Positions 26,906 through 36,373 are shown, counted from the first letter of the stretch. The stretch is DNA of 61,240 bases from Calothrix anomala FACHB-343 (GCF_014696435.1 NZ_JACJQG010000059.1:1-61240); one strand, 5' to 3'. The notes: a model not told the origin generated them from the sequence alone. Program-made: numbers and translations.

Positions 26906-28199
26906 TTGACATCCTCACCGCCCTAAAAGTGCGGTGATTCCCAAACCTCACGATTCGGGTTTCTGTTTCTTTCCCCTTCGACTGCGCTCAGGGGATTTTC
27001 GCAACTGCCCTTTAGACTTATGCCTATCAGGTCTTATGTTCGCTCCACAGACTGCAACGGTGTGTCCCACCGCCAAAATGTTCTTAGCTGCGTTGATATC
27101 TCGGTCGTGATGCGTCCCGCAGTTGGGGCAATCCCATTCCCTGATATTCAACGACAACTTTTCCACAACGTGACCGCAATGCCCACAGCGTTTAGAGCTA
27201 GGAAACCATCGGTCAATCTTCACCAAGGTTCGACCATACCATTTGGCTTTATATTCCAGTTGCCTCACCAACTCGCCCCATACTGCATCACTGATAGCAC
27301 GAGCGAGTTTGGGATTCTTGACCATGTTCTTAACCGCCAAATCCTCAACCACTATCGTTTGGTTTTCACGAATCAGTCGAGTTGTCAGTTTGTGGGTATG
27401 GTCTTTCCTGGAGTCGGAAATTTTAGCTTGAATCCGAGCTACTTTGAGTCTTGCTTTGTCTCGGTTGCGAGAAAGTTTCTGTTTTCGGCTCAAAGACTTT
27501 TGCGCTTTCCTCAACTTTTGATAGTGCTTGTCAAACGCTTTGGGATTAGCAATCTTTTCACCCGTACTCAGGGTAACAAGACTACTCACTCCAACATCCA
27601 ACCCAACAGCACTATCGACTGGCTGCAAAGTTTCGTCAGTTGGATCATTAATCCGCAAACTAACAAACCATCGTCCAGAAGGCTCAAGTCTAACTGTGAT
27701 GGTGCTGGGTTCACACCCCTTTGGAAGTTGCCTAGACCATTTAATTGGCAATGGTTCAGAACACTTTGCCAAGTAGACTTGTCCATCCTTCCATCGGAAA
27801 GCAGACTTGGTAAACTCTGCACTACCTCCACTACGTTTGGTTTTGAAGTTGGGGTATCTTGCCCTACCAGCAAAGAAATTAGTGAAAGCAGTTTGCAAAT
27901 GTCTCAAGCCTTGTTGCAGTGGAACGCAGCTAACCTCATTCAAAAATTCCAGTTCTTCGAGTTTTTTCCATTGCGTCAACATGGTGGAGGTTTGAGCGTA
28001 ATCTACTCGCTCTTGTCTCTCATACCAAGCCTCGGTTCTCGCAGCCAATGCTCGGTTAAAAACCAACCGCACACAACCAATCGTCCGGCGCAATATTTGT
28101 TCTTGCTCGGTGGTTGGGTAAAAACGGTAGCGGTAGGCTTTTTCCATACTTCACATTTTACCATGTTCCGTGTAAAGCCGTCCTATAAGGACGGGGTTT
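26906..28199 (-). mobile_element. IS200/IS605-family (IS1341-type) TnpB-only element
   Basis: Right end on the minus strand: hairpin CACCGC...GCGGTG (26916-26936) followed by GAGGATGTCAA. Left end: hairpin CCGTCC TATA GGACGG (28179-28194) upstream of tnpB. No tnpA, so it relies on TnpA in trans. The left boundary is approximate. The right-end region is also where the guide RNA (omegaRNA) of TnpB would be encoded. Confidence 0.75.
26948..28147 (-). CDS. tnpB: RNA-guided endonuclease TnpB family protein
   Basis: 399 residues, full length. N-terminal YRFYPTTEQEQILRRTIGCV is the OrfB/TnpB start. RuvC catalytic residues are present: Asp184 in GLDVGV, Glu269 in VVEDLAV, Asp350 in HDRDINAAKN. The zinc finger is CGHC (321-324) and CPNC (340-343). 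TnpB proteins cut DNA guided by an RNA from the element's right end and help maintain the element. All key residues are intact, so it is probably active. The 410-residue frame on the opposite strand is a shadow. Confidence 0.93.
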   Translation of the reverse strand: MEKAYRYRFYPTTEQEQILRRTIGCVRLVFNRALAARTEAWYERQERVDYAQTSTMLTQWKKLEELEFLNEVSCVPLQQGLRHLQTAFTNFFAGRARYPNFKTKRSGGSAEFTKSAFRWKDGQVYLAKCSEPLPIKWSRQLPKGCEPSTITVRLEPSGRWFVSLRINDPTDETLQPVDSAVGLDVGVSSLVTLSTGEKIANPKAFDKHYQKLRKAQKSLSRKQKLSRNRDKARLKVARIQAKISDSRKDHTHKLTTRLIRENQTIVVEDLAVKNMVKNPKLARAISDAVWGELVRQLEYKAKWYGRTLVKIDRWFPSSKRCGHCGHVVEKLSLNIREWDCPNCGTHHDRDINAAKNILAVGHTVAVCGANIRPDRHKSKGQLRKSPERSRRGKKQKPES

Positions 28200-28240
28200 C
28201 TACCCAAATTTTCGATGACTGGAGGTTCACTTTTGGGCAT
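28200..28240 (-). pseudogene. 5' part of the small membrane protein gene split by the TnpB element
   Basis: ATG at 28240 followed by MPKSEPPVIENLG in the same orientation as the membrane-protein fragment at 26638-26905. Joining across the element gives ...ENLG-S-QPPLPRPSR... in frame. The case is inferential: only 13 codons, and no Shine-Dalgarno. Confidence 0.35.
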
Positions 28241-28252
28241 AGTTTTTGTTAA

Positions 28253-28667
28253 CGGTCTAAGGTAGGCTGTTGACTTTAATGGAACTACACAAGTATTAGC
28301 CCGATTTTTTGCTGCGAGTACTCAACCCTCACTACTCACCTCAAATTACCCCCCCCCATGTGATATTTACCTTCTGGCATGAGGGTTATTTTGTCTAACA
28401 CCATTAGACAGTAAGGCTTTTCGCTGAGTACTCAAACACGCTAAAATTAACGCCCCCTCGCGTGATAATAACGCCCCCTTGTGTGATAGTTGCTTTTTTC
28501 AAACGCTTATACAGCAAGCTTTTTGACGAAAAGTACTCATCTGATCATATTGATCTATATATATAGTGAAGTACTAAATTAGCGAAAAAAGCTAAAATGC
28601 TATTTTACAGACGCACGTAAATCTCATACATGGGAAATTCACACTCCCGCTTAAGTAAGTTGCGTCT
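28253..28667. promoter_or_regulatory. Candidate replication origin / control region upstream of CyRepA1
   Basis: Three iteron-like repeats share CCCCC-N3-6-GTGATA: 28352-28366, 28451-28470 and 28472-28490. The last two are 21 bp apart, two helical turns. A second motif, GAGTACTCAA, occurs at 28316-28325 and 28426-28435, with AAGTACTCAT at 28531-28540. An A+T-rich stretch follows (TGATCTATATATATAG, 28551-28566) that could be the melting site. It lies immediately before the replication protein gene. Confidence 0.55.
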
Positions 28668-31600
28668 ATGAAACGTCAGTACACTAGCAAACGCAATCCC
28701 TGTCCCATCTGCGACAACCATCACGGCTGCGCCATCCCTGCCAATGGCTTAATTGAGTGCTTGCGGAGTTTTAGCCAACAGGATGCACCCACAGGTTATC
28801 GCTTCATCAAGTTGCTACGTAATGACATGGGCGGTTTATTTGTTAAGGACGACAGCAGTCACTACTCTCAAGAAAAGAAACTAGAATTTCGACAGCAATA
28901 CCACTCAGGCAATAGCAAGGTCAAGCAGTGGTTGAGTATAGAGAAACGCAATAAACTATTCGGACTGCTGTTGCAAACATCTGTGACAACTTTGAGTACT
29001 CAACACGCCTTGCATCTACAAGAGAATAGGCAATTGAGTACTGACGAAATTCACTGGCTAGAAACGTTAGGTTGGCTAAGAAGTTGGGAACCAGGTCTTT
29101 ATGCTCCCCTTGGCATAACATCCGACCTCCCTGGCATTTCCCCCTTTGGTAAGCTTTTAGGCAGGGAGGGGATAGCGATCGCAGCCCTTGACCCTGATTT
29201 TCAAATCACTGGCTTTCAAATTGCCACTTTGCGTACTAACCCCAAATACATCTGGCTGAGTGGTATGAATCAGGGAGGAACGGGACCGCAATTACCAAAT
29301 GGAGAATTACCACTATTTTGCTGGAAACACCCCAATACTAAAAGAGCGAGAGTAGTAATTCTCTGTGAGGGGGCGCTTAAGTCTCTACTCACAGCAATTT
29401 TCTTATGGCGTTCTGGACAAACTGACATTGCTGTCATCGGTACAGCCGGTGCTGCTCATTACGGTGAAAAAACCCTCAAAGATTACCTCAAACGTTTGCG
29501 TCCTAAAAAAATTCGCCTCATGCCTGATGCTGGAGCAGTACTCAATCCTCATATCACCAAAGCTAATGAAGAGACATTACAACGATGCTGTTCGTGGAGA
29601 TATCATCTGGTGGTGGGCGATTGGGGGCAATTAGAAACTAAAGCGCATTTGGACATTGACGAATTGCTTGCAACAGGTCGCCAAAACGAAATTAAACTGA
29701 TTACCAGTGCTGCTTACCTCAACCGATGCCATATTCATCACCAAATCAGAAAACTACTCAAAATCGATTCATTCCATCGAGTAGAGGACAAGCTGATTGA
29801 GTTGCGTCCAGCCCTAGACTCTACAGAAAATTTGGATTTAATCCGCCAGTATGCCAGAGGTGTTGAGTACTGCCGCAAAGGTGGATATGAAGTAGCCGTA
29901 ACTTGGAACAACGATACGCTACGACCAGAAGATTTCTTTGCCCTATGTCCAGAAGCAATCCAGAAAGCTCTTGCTGCTGTAGATAGAGAATGGGGAATGC
30001 TGTACAAACTCAAGCTGTGGTTTCGGCGAATGGTGGAGCGTTATCGACCCAAAAACGGTTTTGGTAAACAAAATCCTGTACACCGAAGCATAGACCACAT
30101 AGAAGGCGAAAACATCACTCCTCGTACAATTGAGTACAAACCAGGGAAGTTACCTAGATGGGGTGACTTTGAGCATCCACCCAATATAATCTTCAAGAAA
30201 GGTCAACGGTTACAAGTTTACAAGGAAGCCATTGCTGCCGGGTGGAAACATATTTTAGACAAAAGTCCCACGGGAACATCCAAAAGCTATGATGCAGGGA
30301 TTGTTCAGCCTGAAACTTTAGGGGTAGAAAAACTTTGGTACTTCACTACTCATGCCAGAAATGTAACCACAGAAACTATCGAACGTAATTACAAGTATCT
30401 GGATGTTCGCAATTCAGGAATGGTATGGGACTCCACACCTAACGGTAAACAATATTTGAGATGGCCTAAAAATGGAGAACTCGCTGACACACCAGGGAAC
30501 TGCCATCGCAGTTCCATCTTTGCAGCCTTACGGAACAAAAATATCTCAATTCAGGAAGGTACAGAAAATCCAGTTTGCAGTACTTGCCATTTACTCGAAG
30601 CTTGTCGTTCTCTGACAGGTGCTGGGTTTGGACATCGCTTTATGCGAAGAGAAGCTCTAAAGTGCGATCGCATCCGCGCTCATCCTGATAGCGCCCCTGG
30701 TACTGATAACTTCGATTGGTCAAATAGCGGTGTCTTCTGGGATGAAGCAATGCGGACAGTACAACCAATTACTAAGATAGCTGCTAGCCTCAAAGACTTA
30801 AATCAAGTAATTGCCCACATAACTGTCTACTACCCCCAAATCAATACTCAGTTGCAGCCGATGTGGATGTTACTGCGTCAATGCTTGACAGGAGAAATCA
30901 AGCAACCATTATACGGGTGGAATGATACAGCCGTGCGAGAAATGCTTGGTGAATTACCAGATAATTTAGATGAAATCATCGCTGTGGCTACAGAAATTTT
31001 ACATCCCAATTTAGAACATCTATTTAATACTACTGGGGAATATGGAGCCAATCTCAATGATTTACCTAAAACATTGCGAAAACGTTTTGGTGAAAAAAGC
31101 TTTGAAATCACACAAAAAATTCAGCAAGATATTCCTCTAGATTGGGTTGTACCATTTTTACAAATCTGGGGTAGACAAATCCCAGGTAATTTCCGAATAG
31201 AACAGGGTCAGTTACTCATTTCAATTCGTAATGAAAGGCATATATCAATAGCACAAGCTGCTACTTGGAATGTTTATCTAGATGCGACAGCTTCTCCTGA
31301 ATACTTAGCATTGTGGATGGGCATTAATAGTGAAGAAATTTTAACTATAGAGCAAGAGGTATCAGTAAAGAAAAATTTGAAAATTATTCAAATCACAGGA
31401 CTAGGACAAGTTTCTAAAAACCGCACTGACTATTGCCAAAGTAGAGTTAATGCACTACGGGCAGAATTATCAGTAAAACACTCGGATATCAAATTCATTG
31501 ACTTTGTAAAATTCTGCCAAGAAGGTGATGGTGGTTGGTTTAGAGATAGTCGAGGGTCAAATGACTTTAAAGATGTATCAGCTTTAGGCACTTTTGGCAT

Positions 31601-32372
31601 TCCCTACCAAAATATTGGCTCACTAGAAGCACTTTATTTAACTCTGTCTAATAGAGATTTTAGTTCACAATCTACTATTGATAGTCAAGAATTCAATAGC
31701 TTTATAGATTGGTCAACACAAGCTGAAATTAGACAGTGTATGGGACGATTACGAGCGGATAATCGAACTAAAGAACAACTTTACTTCTACTTCTGTGCTG
31801 ACTATGACCTTAGCTTTATTAACCAGAAAATAGAAATTATTAACGCTGCTTCAATCACCATTGAAGCAGGTTCTAAAGATGAAAAATCTTGGTGGAAAAT
31901 AAAGCAGTCAGTTAAAGAACTTTGGGAGAAGGGACAAAAAATTACTCAATCCACAGTTGAAGCAGTTTCTGGTATTAGCCAAGGATATATTTCTAAATTA
32001 GCAAGTGAGTTTGGTGGTTGTTGGAAAAAGTGGCTAAAAATATTCCTATCCTTATTAGATGCTTATAATAGCACTAGGAATAATTCTGAACGTGAATCAC
32101 ATAGTTTAGAAGAAGACACTAATTCGATTGAGATTTACGTAACCTCGTTAGTTGTTGATTGGCAATTAAATGATGATTACTTGTCAGAAATCTCTTCTGA
32201 TTATCAAAATTTAGATCAGCAGTATTGTCAGTTGATTTTGAAAACAACTACTTTGGAAATGCAAGCGAAAATTATTACTGTTTTACTTTCAATACTGCCT
32301 AAACCTTGGCATCAAGACTTTTTACTAGATGTGATGGGTCAAGCTCCGGATCTTACAGCAGTTTCCAGGTAA
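28668..32372 (+). CDS. Plasmid replication protein, CyRepA1 family
   Basis: 1234 residues. Order of features: N-terminal zinc motif CPICDNHHGC (12-21); DUF3854/TOPRIM-like segment (VVILCEGALKSLLTAIFLW, about 226-244, then IAVIGTAGA and RLMPDAGA); Walker A-like KSPTGTSKS (532-540); a cysteine group CSTCHLLEAC (637-646); DEA box Asp692-Glu693-Ala694; SF2-type motif VI QCMGRLR (1023-1029); a C-terminal HTH-like ITQSTVEAVSGISQGYISKL. This primase/helicase-like arrangement is that of the cyanobacterial CyRepA1 initiators. It defines this window as plasmid. Iteron-like repeats lie directly upstream. Confidence 0.88.
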   Translation: MKRQYTSKRNPCPICDNHHGCAIPANGLIECLRSFSQQDAPTGYRFIKLLRNDMGGLFVKDDSSHYSQEKKLEFRQQYHSGNSKVKQWLSIEKRNKLFGLLLQTSVTTLSTQHALHLQENRQLSTDEIHWLETLGWLRSWEPGLYAPLGITSDLPGISPFGKLLGREGIAIAALDPDFQITGFQIATLRTNPKYIWLSGMNQGGTGPQLPNGELPLFCWKHPNTKRARVVILCEGALKSLLTAIFLWRSGQTDIAVIGTAGAAHYGEKTLKDYLKRLRPKKIRLMPDAGAVLNPHITKANEETLQRCCSWRYHLVVGDWGQLETKAHLDIDELLATGRQNEIKLITSAAYLNRCHIHHQIRKLLKIDSFHRVEDKLIELRPALDSTENLDLIRQYARGVEYCRKGGYEVAVTWNNDTLRPEDFFALCPEAIQKALAAVDREWGMLYKLKLWFRRMVERYRPKNGFGKQNPVHRSIDHIEGENITPRTIEYKPGKLPRWGDFEHPPNIIFKKGQRLQVYKEAIAAGWKHILDKSPTGTSKSYDAGIVQPETLGVEKLWYFTTHARNVTTETIERNYKYLDVRNSGMVWDSTPNGKQYLRWPKNGELADTPGNCHRSSIFAALRNKNISIQEGTENPVCSTCHLLEACRSLTGAGFGHRFMRREALKCDRIRAHPDSAPGTDNFDWSNSGVFWDEAMRTVQPITKIAASLKDLNQVIAHITVYYPQINTQLQPMWMLLRQCLTGEIKQPLYGWNDTAVREMLGELPDNLDEIIAVATEILHPNLEHLFNTTGEYGANLNDLPKTLRKRFGEKSFEITQKIQQDIPLDWVVPFLQIWGRQIPGNFRIEQGQLLISIRNERHISIAQAATWNVYLDATASPEYLALWMGINSEEILTIEQEVSVKKNLKIIQITGLGQVSKNRTDYCQSRVNALRAELSVKHSDIKFIDFVKFCQEGDGGWFRDSRGSNDFKDVSALGTFGIPYQNIGSLEALYLTLSNRDFSSQSTIDSQEFNSFIDWSTQAEIRQCMGRLRADNRTKEQLYFYFCADYDLSFINQKIEIINAASITIEAGSKDEKSWWKIKQSVKELWEKGQKITQSTVEAVSGISQGYISKLASEFGGCWKKWLKIFLSLLDAYNSTRNNSERESHSLEEDTNSIEIYVTSLVVDWQLNDDYLSEISSDYQNLDQQYCQLILKTTTLEMQAKIITVLLSILPKPWHQDFLLDVMGQAPDLTAVSR

Positions 32373-32497
32373 TTGAACCACAGATCCTTGTAGGCAACAT
32401 CCACAATCTTCTTGTAGATACAATAATCTTACTGGTGCCGTCTACCGCGTGGTCTATTTACTTGAAAAAAGCTGTAATTTCAAAAATTAGATTCGGC

Positions 32498-34111
32498 TCA
32501 CCCAAATAACTCCCGGTGCTGATAAGCAAATCGAGAAACATCCTGACCAGCTACTGGTTTAGCATAAATAGCCTGATTGCGAATTGCCTGTATCTGTTCT
32601 GACTCTCGCTCCATAGCTGGTGTAAATTCTTGTCGCTGTTTTAGCAGATCCTCAAACTCAATTTTCCCAGGTCTACTTTGATAAAAAGACTCCTCAGCAC
32701 AACGACGGACTGCATTACCAATTTCTGCTGGATTGCAAATACGATATTCTGCCAACAACCTACGCCATTGGTCATCATTCCAAGGTGAGTTATTGTTTCT
32801 AAATGCTGGAAAATACTTGGCTAGATGTAGATTGAATACTTCATATCTTGCCCCTTCATGGGGTAAGTCCATAAAAAAGATATCATCAAAACGACGCACT
32901 AATTCCGCAGGTAGCATTTCTAAGCGGTTGACAGTAGCAATGGTATAAACTGGCTCTTGATGCTCTTGCATCCAAGTAAGTATTGCAGCAGATAAACGCC
33001 GTGCTACACCTCCATCTGCATTGGAGTCCCAGCCAGCAAAGCCTTTATCAAAGTCATCCCAATAAAGTACACAGGGAGCAAGGGAAGTTACCAAAGCAAT
33101 AAACTCTTTTAATGCTCTATCGGGATGAGAAGTACTCAATAGTACACCCCAATTAGCTGCTAACAGTGGCAATCCCATTTTCTTAGCCGCTAACTTGGCA
33201 GAAAGACTCTTACCAGTACCCGGTGGCCCCCAAAGTAGCATTCCAGTGGGAAACTTCAATCCATATTGCTCTGCTTCTGTTTGAAGTAGATAGGTAATAG
33301 TTTCCAACCTTTTCTCTAGTAAATCTAATCCCCCGGCTGAAGGTACATCCGGTTGGGAAATGTATTCTAAACCTCGTCCCCGCAATTTGCTAACTTTATG
33401 ATCTAGCACTAATTGGGCGATTTCCTCAAGCTGTTCTGTAAAACCCAGACATTGCTGTAGTAGCATATTTATCTCGCCTATGGGTAAACCCTGACAGGCA
33501 CGAAAGAGCGATCGCAGTGCTTCTGTTTTTTCTGTTGTCTTTAGGCTTGGATAGCGATCGCATTCCCCACAGTTCTTAAGGCGATGATCGCTACGCCCAA
33601 CCCAAGTATCACAAAACTGCTGCACAACTATCTGTACCTGCTCTTTGTCTGGAAGTGGATTTGACAATATGGGAATAAAAGGCTGTAATTCTAGCGGTAG
33701 TTGAACGTAAGTTTCCAATAACACCCAGTAATGATGTTGTTTACTCCAAAGAGCTTGATGACAGGCATTGAGTAATTGATAGCTACATTTTTGACTGATT
33801 TTGCTACCATCACTCTCATTTAACACCCCCTCCAGTAAATAAATGCCTGGTTGATATTCTTCCAGAAGATACTGAATAATGTCCCCTTTTTTACCCCTGT
33901 CAGTTGACTGTAAGATGTACTGATCTTGATAGTGAATGAATTGCTGTAGTCCACAGTAACCAGGATTCCAGACAAAGACTGACAGAGAACGCTCTTCACC
34001 CCAATGATAAAACTGTTGTAATATTTGTATTCTGTCAGGCGTATGATACTCCAAAGCTACAATTGCAGTATTTTGGTCAGCCAGAGCAGGCCAGTCTGTT
34101 ATGAATTTCAT
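32498..34111 (-). CDS. AAA family ATPase (Ycf46-like)
   Basis: 537 residues. The N-terminal 190 form a Ycf46-type regulatory region (IVALEYHTPDRIQILQQFYH, GIYLLEG). The AAA module follows: Walker A GPPGTGKS (295-302), Walker B CVLYWDDFDK (about 345-354), sensor-1 IATVN, arginine finger in LVRRFDDIFFMDLP. All ATPase residues are intact. Such proteins remodel partners; the target is unknown. The C-terminal 50 residues (QEFTPAMERESEQIQAIRNQ) are unusual. Convergent with CyRepA1 and divergent from the acidic-tail gene at 34357, so a plasmid-maintenance role is possible. Confidence 0.88.
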   Translation of the reverse strand: MKFITDWPALADQNTAIVALEYHTPDRIQILQQFYHWGEERSLSVFVWNPGYCGLQQFIHYQDQYILQSTDRGKKGDIIQYLLEEYQPGIYLLEGVLNESDGSKISQKCSYQLLNACHQALWSKQHHYWVLLETYVQLPLELQPFIPILSNPLPDKEQVQIVVQQFCDTWVGRSDHRLKNCGECDRYPSLKTTEKTEALRSLFRACQGLPIGEINMLLQQCLGFTEQLEEIAQLVLDHKVSKLRGRGLEYISQPDVPSAGGLDLLEKRLETITYLLQTEAEQYGLKFPTGMLLWGPPGTGKSLSAKLAAKKMGLPLLAANWGVLLSTSHPDRALKEFIALVTSLAPCVLYWDDFDKGFAGWDSNADGGVARRLSAAILTWMQEHQEPVYTIATVNRLEMLPAELVRRFDDIFFMDLPHEGARYEVFNLHLAKYFPAFRNNNSPWNDDQWRRLLAEYRICNPAEIGNAVRRCAEESFYQSRPGKIEFEDLLKQRQEFTPAMERESEQIQAIRNQAIYAKPVAGQDVSRFAYQHRELFG

Positions 34112-34356
34112 AAACCTGATTCTAACTACTTAACTTTCCCCTTTTAGAGCAATTTTTTTACTGGGACTTTAGCCACACGGATAATTATCACTAACGGGTT
34201 GGCTATATTTCTTACGTGAAAAAAAGCGCTCGCCTCCAGCACAGTGTTAATTTCAGAAACTGCTCCGCATAGGTTTGAAATTGGAAGTAAATGGATGTGA
34301 AAGCCGCGATTGCGGCAAGGAGGTGAAAAATTCACTTTATTAAAGGAAGCTGTAAA

Positions 34357-35007
34357 ATGGCTTACGCAAAGCGCTCCGAAGGAATCGCTAAAGCTACAAC
34401 CAATAACAACAATCGCAACGGAGCTAATGCTAAAACATCTGCCAAAACTAATGGTACATCTGCTACAACTAAATCAAAGGTAGCGAATGCTTCACCACAA
34501 GAAGAGGCATTAGCCTTGTTGAAAGAATTGCGGAATCTAATCTTCAAGGAATACGGCGTTAAATTACAGTTACGAGATTCCCGTGTTTCCACAAAAATCG
34601 GTCATGCAGCCCGTGAAAAACTCGGACTTGACATTGCTGCTCAAGTGAAAAAGAAAGGTGGTAACAAAAAGTTTGATTGGCAGAAATGGAATACCAAATT
34701 ATTTCCTAAATTGTTTGGACAACCAGATGCACTCAAATATGCACCAGAAATAGTGGCAATTTTCATGAGTATGCTGTATGACACTATTAGCACTGATCCA
34801 GAGCAAGCAATAGCAGATTTAGTGGAATTCAATCGCGCCTCTCTGGAACGTCGTAATTCTTTCCAAGAACAAGAAGAGGAAGAACTTGACGATTTAGATG
34901 ACGAACTTGACGAAGACTTGGATGAAGATGAGGACGATTTAGATGACGAACTTGATGAAGATTTAGATGAAGATGACGAATTAGATGAAGAAGATGAAGA
35001 CGAATAA
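34357..35007 (+). CDS. Hypothetical protein with highly acidic C-terminal tail
   Basis: 216 residues. N-terminal 45 are Ala/Asn/Thr-rich (low complexity). The core (ALALLKELRNLIFKEYGVKL, AAREKLGLDIAAQVKKKGGN, KKFDWQKWNTKLFPKLFG) is probably helical. The last 45 residues are nearly all Asp/Glu/Leu. It shares FDWxKxN and the acidic tail with the next gene. Ribosome site AAAGGAAG 6 nt before ATG. The acidic tail suggests DNA mimicry or binding to a basic partner. Family not recognised. Confidence 0.7.
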   Translation: MAYAKRSEGIAKATTNNNNRNGANAKTSAKTNGTSATTKSKVANASPQEEALALLKELRNLIFKEYGVKLQLRDSRVSTKIGHAAREKLGLDIAAQVKKKGGNKKFDWQKWNTKLFPKLFGQPDALKYAPEIVAIFMSMLYDTISTDPEQAIADLVEFNRASLERRNSFQEQEEEELDDLDDELDEDLDEDEDDLDDELDEDLDEDDELDEEDEDE

Positions 35008-35052
35008 ATAATTCCGGTTTATTCTCAGTAATTCACAGATAAAACTTGAAAT

Positions 35053-35090
35053 AGCCATGTATTACCTCAAACAATACATGGTTATTTTTT
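35053..35090 (+). terminator. Rho-independent terminator
   Basis: 9-bp perfect stem CCATGTATT/AATACATGG (35055-35063, 35073-35081), 9-nt loop, then TTATTTTTT. Terminates the acidic-tail gene. Confidence 0.8.
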
Positions 35091-35178
35091 CCTGGATTCA
35101 GTTAGATAAAAAAAAGATAAATTGCATCTTTCGATGCGGTTTTTATGAGAAAAATATAAGTATGAAGGAGTAAATCTC

Positions 35179-35610
35179 ATGGTTAACATCAGCGCTCGCA
35201 AAACTGCCAAACCATCACGTAAAATTGAAAGGCATATTCCTGCTTTAGAACGAGTGATGACTTATCAGGAAAAAGTACACTTGATGGTAGTTGAAGTATT
35301 GCGGGAAGAATCAGGAAGAGAATTAGCAGCAGCAGCCAGATTTAACGGACAAGAGTTTGATTGGGACAAACATAATTCCCAATTCCGTAAGGACTATGTA
35401 AATACACCATTAAAAGAACTGGTGAATTATGCCCGCCTACTTTATGGCTTGAATAATCTTGATGAAATTCGAGATAGACGTGCTTCTCATAAAGCTGCTC
35501 GGTCTAAACGTATGGACGGACTCAATAGTTTAAATAGCAACTCTAATGACTTGATAAATGACGATTTTGAACAAGATGAAGATGACGAAGATATAGAAAT
35601 TGACGATTAA
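35179..35610 (+). CDS. Second acidic-tail protein, paralogous to the preceding gene
   Basis: 143 residues. The core includes YQEKVHLMVVEVLREESGRE and FDWDKHNSQFRKDYVNTPLK, aligning with FDWQKWN of the 34357 protein. Then RDRRASHKAARSKRMDGLNS and a terminal EQDEDDEDIEIDD. GAAGGAG 8 nt before ATG. The pair plus a fragment at 35657 point to an expanded small family. Function unknown. Confidence 0.7.
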   Translation: MVNISARKTAKPSRKIERHIPALERVMTYQEKVHLMVVEVLREESGRELAAAARFNGQEFDWDKHNSQFRKDYVNTPLKELVNYARLLYGLNNLDEIRDRRASHKAARSKRMDGLNSLNSNSNDLINDDFEQDEDDEDIEIDD

Positions 35611-35611
35611 T

Positions 35612-35650
35612 TACGATGCCCTGAATTATCTAATTCAGGGCATCGTATTT
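35612..35650 (+). terminator. Terminator: perfect 17-bp inverted repeat
   Basis: 35612-35628 and 35631-35647 are perfect reverse complements with only two bases between, followed by TTT. It lies two nt after the stop codon of the second acidic-tail gene. Confidence 0.75.
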
Positions 35651-35656
35651 CCCGCC

Positions 35657-35746
35657 CGCATCCGACAAACAGAATTGAATGCAGTACGGGAGCGGCGCAA
35701 AGCTCATAAACAACAACGTAAAGCTAGATGGGCTGAAGCTTCTTAA
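35657..35746 (+). pseudogene. C-terminal fragment of a third acidic-family relative
   Basis: 30 codons reading RIRQTELNAVRERRKAHKQQ then RKARWAEAS, stop. It resembles the LDEIRDRRASHKAARSKRMD segment of the 35179 protein but has no start. Interpreted as the tail of a lost paralogue. Confidence 0.45.
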
Positions 35747-35824
35747 CTACCTGCTGGCTCTCACAGCAGCCCCACTAAAATGGAGGGTAACTTTTTTGCC
35801 CACCCACCCTCAACCGTAAAAGCT

Positions 35825-36373
35825 TTATTTTACCGAAGATGCAGCTTCGCACCCCACCCCACCAAATGTTGTAATTGTCCGACTGGAAAGTTTACTGGTC
35901 ATTAACTCATAAATCTGCTGGTTTGAAAGTTGAGTTGGCTTGACTTCAACTGTGGGTGCAGTTCCTCCCCTGTTGACTTGAATAATGGAATTAGCCCAAT
36001 AAAACTGCTGCTGGGAAGGTTGGGAATAAACAGGATAACAGCCTTTCGAGGCGATCGCCAATTTATGCTCTACGCTAGACACTGATGGCAGAGAAATACC
36101 AGTACGAATTAATTTTGCTTCTCCTACTGGCCCCCACAAACGTAATTCTTGATTGACACAACGCTTTCCATTTTTTAAAGGTGCAATGATGTTGCCACAA
36201 ACTTTAACATCCACATCATACATCGGCGGATAATCAGGTACAATTTGAGCTTGTGCTTGAGTCGTATTCTTCTCATCCTTGTCACTAAGATTTACAGGAG
36301 TAGAACGGGTACAGGCTGTAACTGTACCTCCTATTACCAGCAGCCAAAGCCAGTTAACTTTGCGGGTCAACAT
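35825..36373 (-). CDS. Predicted lipoprotein
   Basis: 182 residues. Signal segment WLWLLVIGGTVTAC ending in a lipobox (V-T-A-C, Cys about residue 21), so it should be lipid-anchored. The mature part has four further cysteines (VCGNIIAPLKNGKRC, KGCYPVY, GVGCEAA), suggesting disulphides. No family recognised. GAGGAGG about 8 nt upstream supports the start. Downstream of the ParA-like/260-aa genes on the same strand; may belong to the same partition/maintenance region. Confidence 0.7.
   Translation of the reverse strand: MLTRKVNWLWLLVIGGTVTACTRSTPVNLSDKDEKNTTQAQAQIVPDYPPMYDVDVKVCGNIIAPLKNGKRCVNQELRLWGPVGEAKLIRTGISLPSVSSVEHKLAIASKGCYPVYSQPSQQQFYWANSIIQVNRGGTAPTVEVKPTQLSNQQIYELMTSKLSSRTITTFGGVGCEAASSVK

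Noticed and set aside
27020-28252. 410-residue plus-strand open frame
   Set aside because: Antisense to tnpB, which has all catalytic and zinc residues on the other strand; the frame is a shadow.
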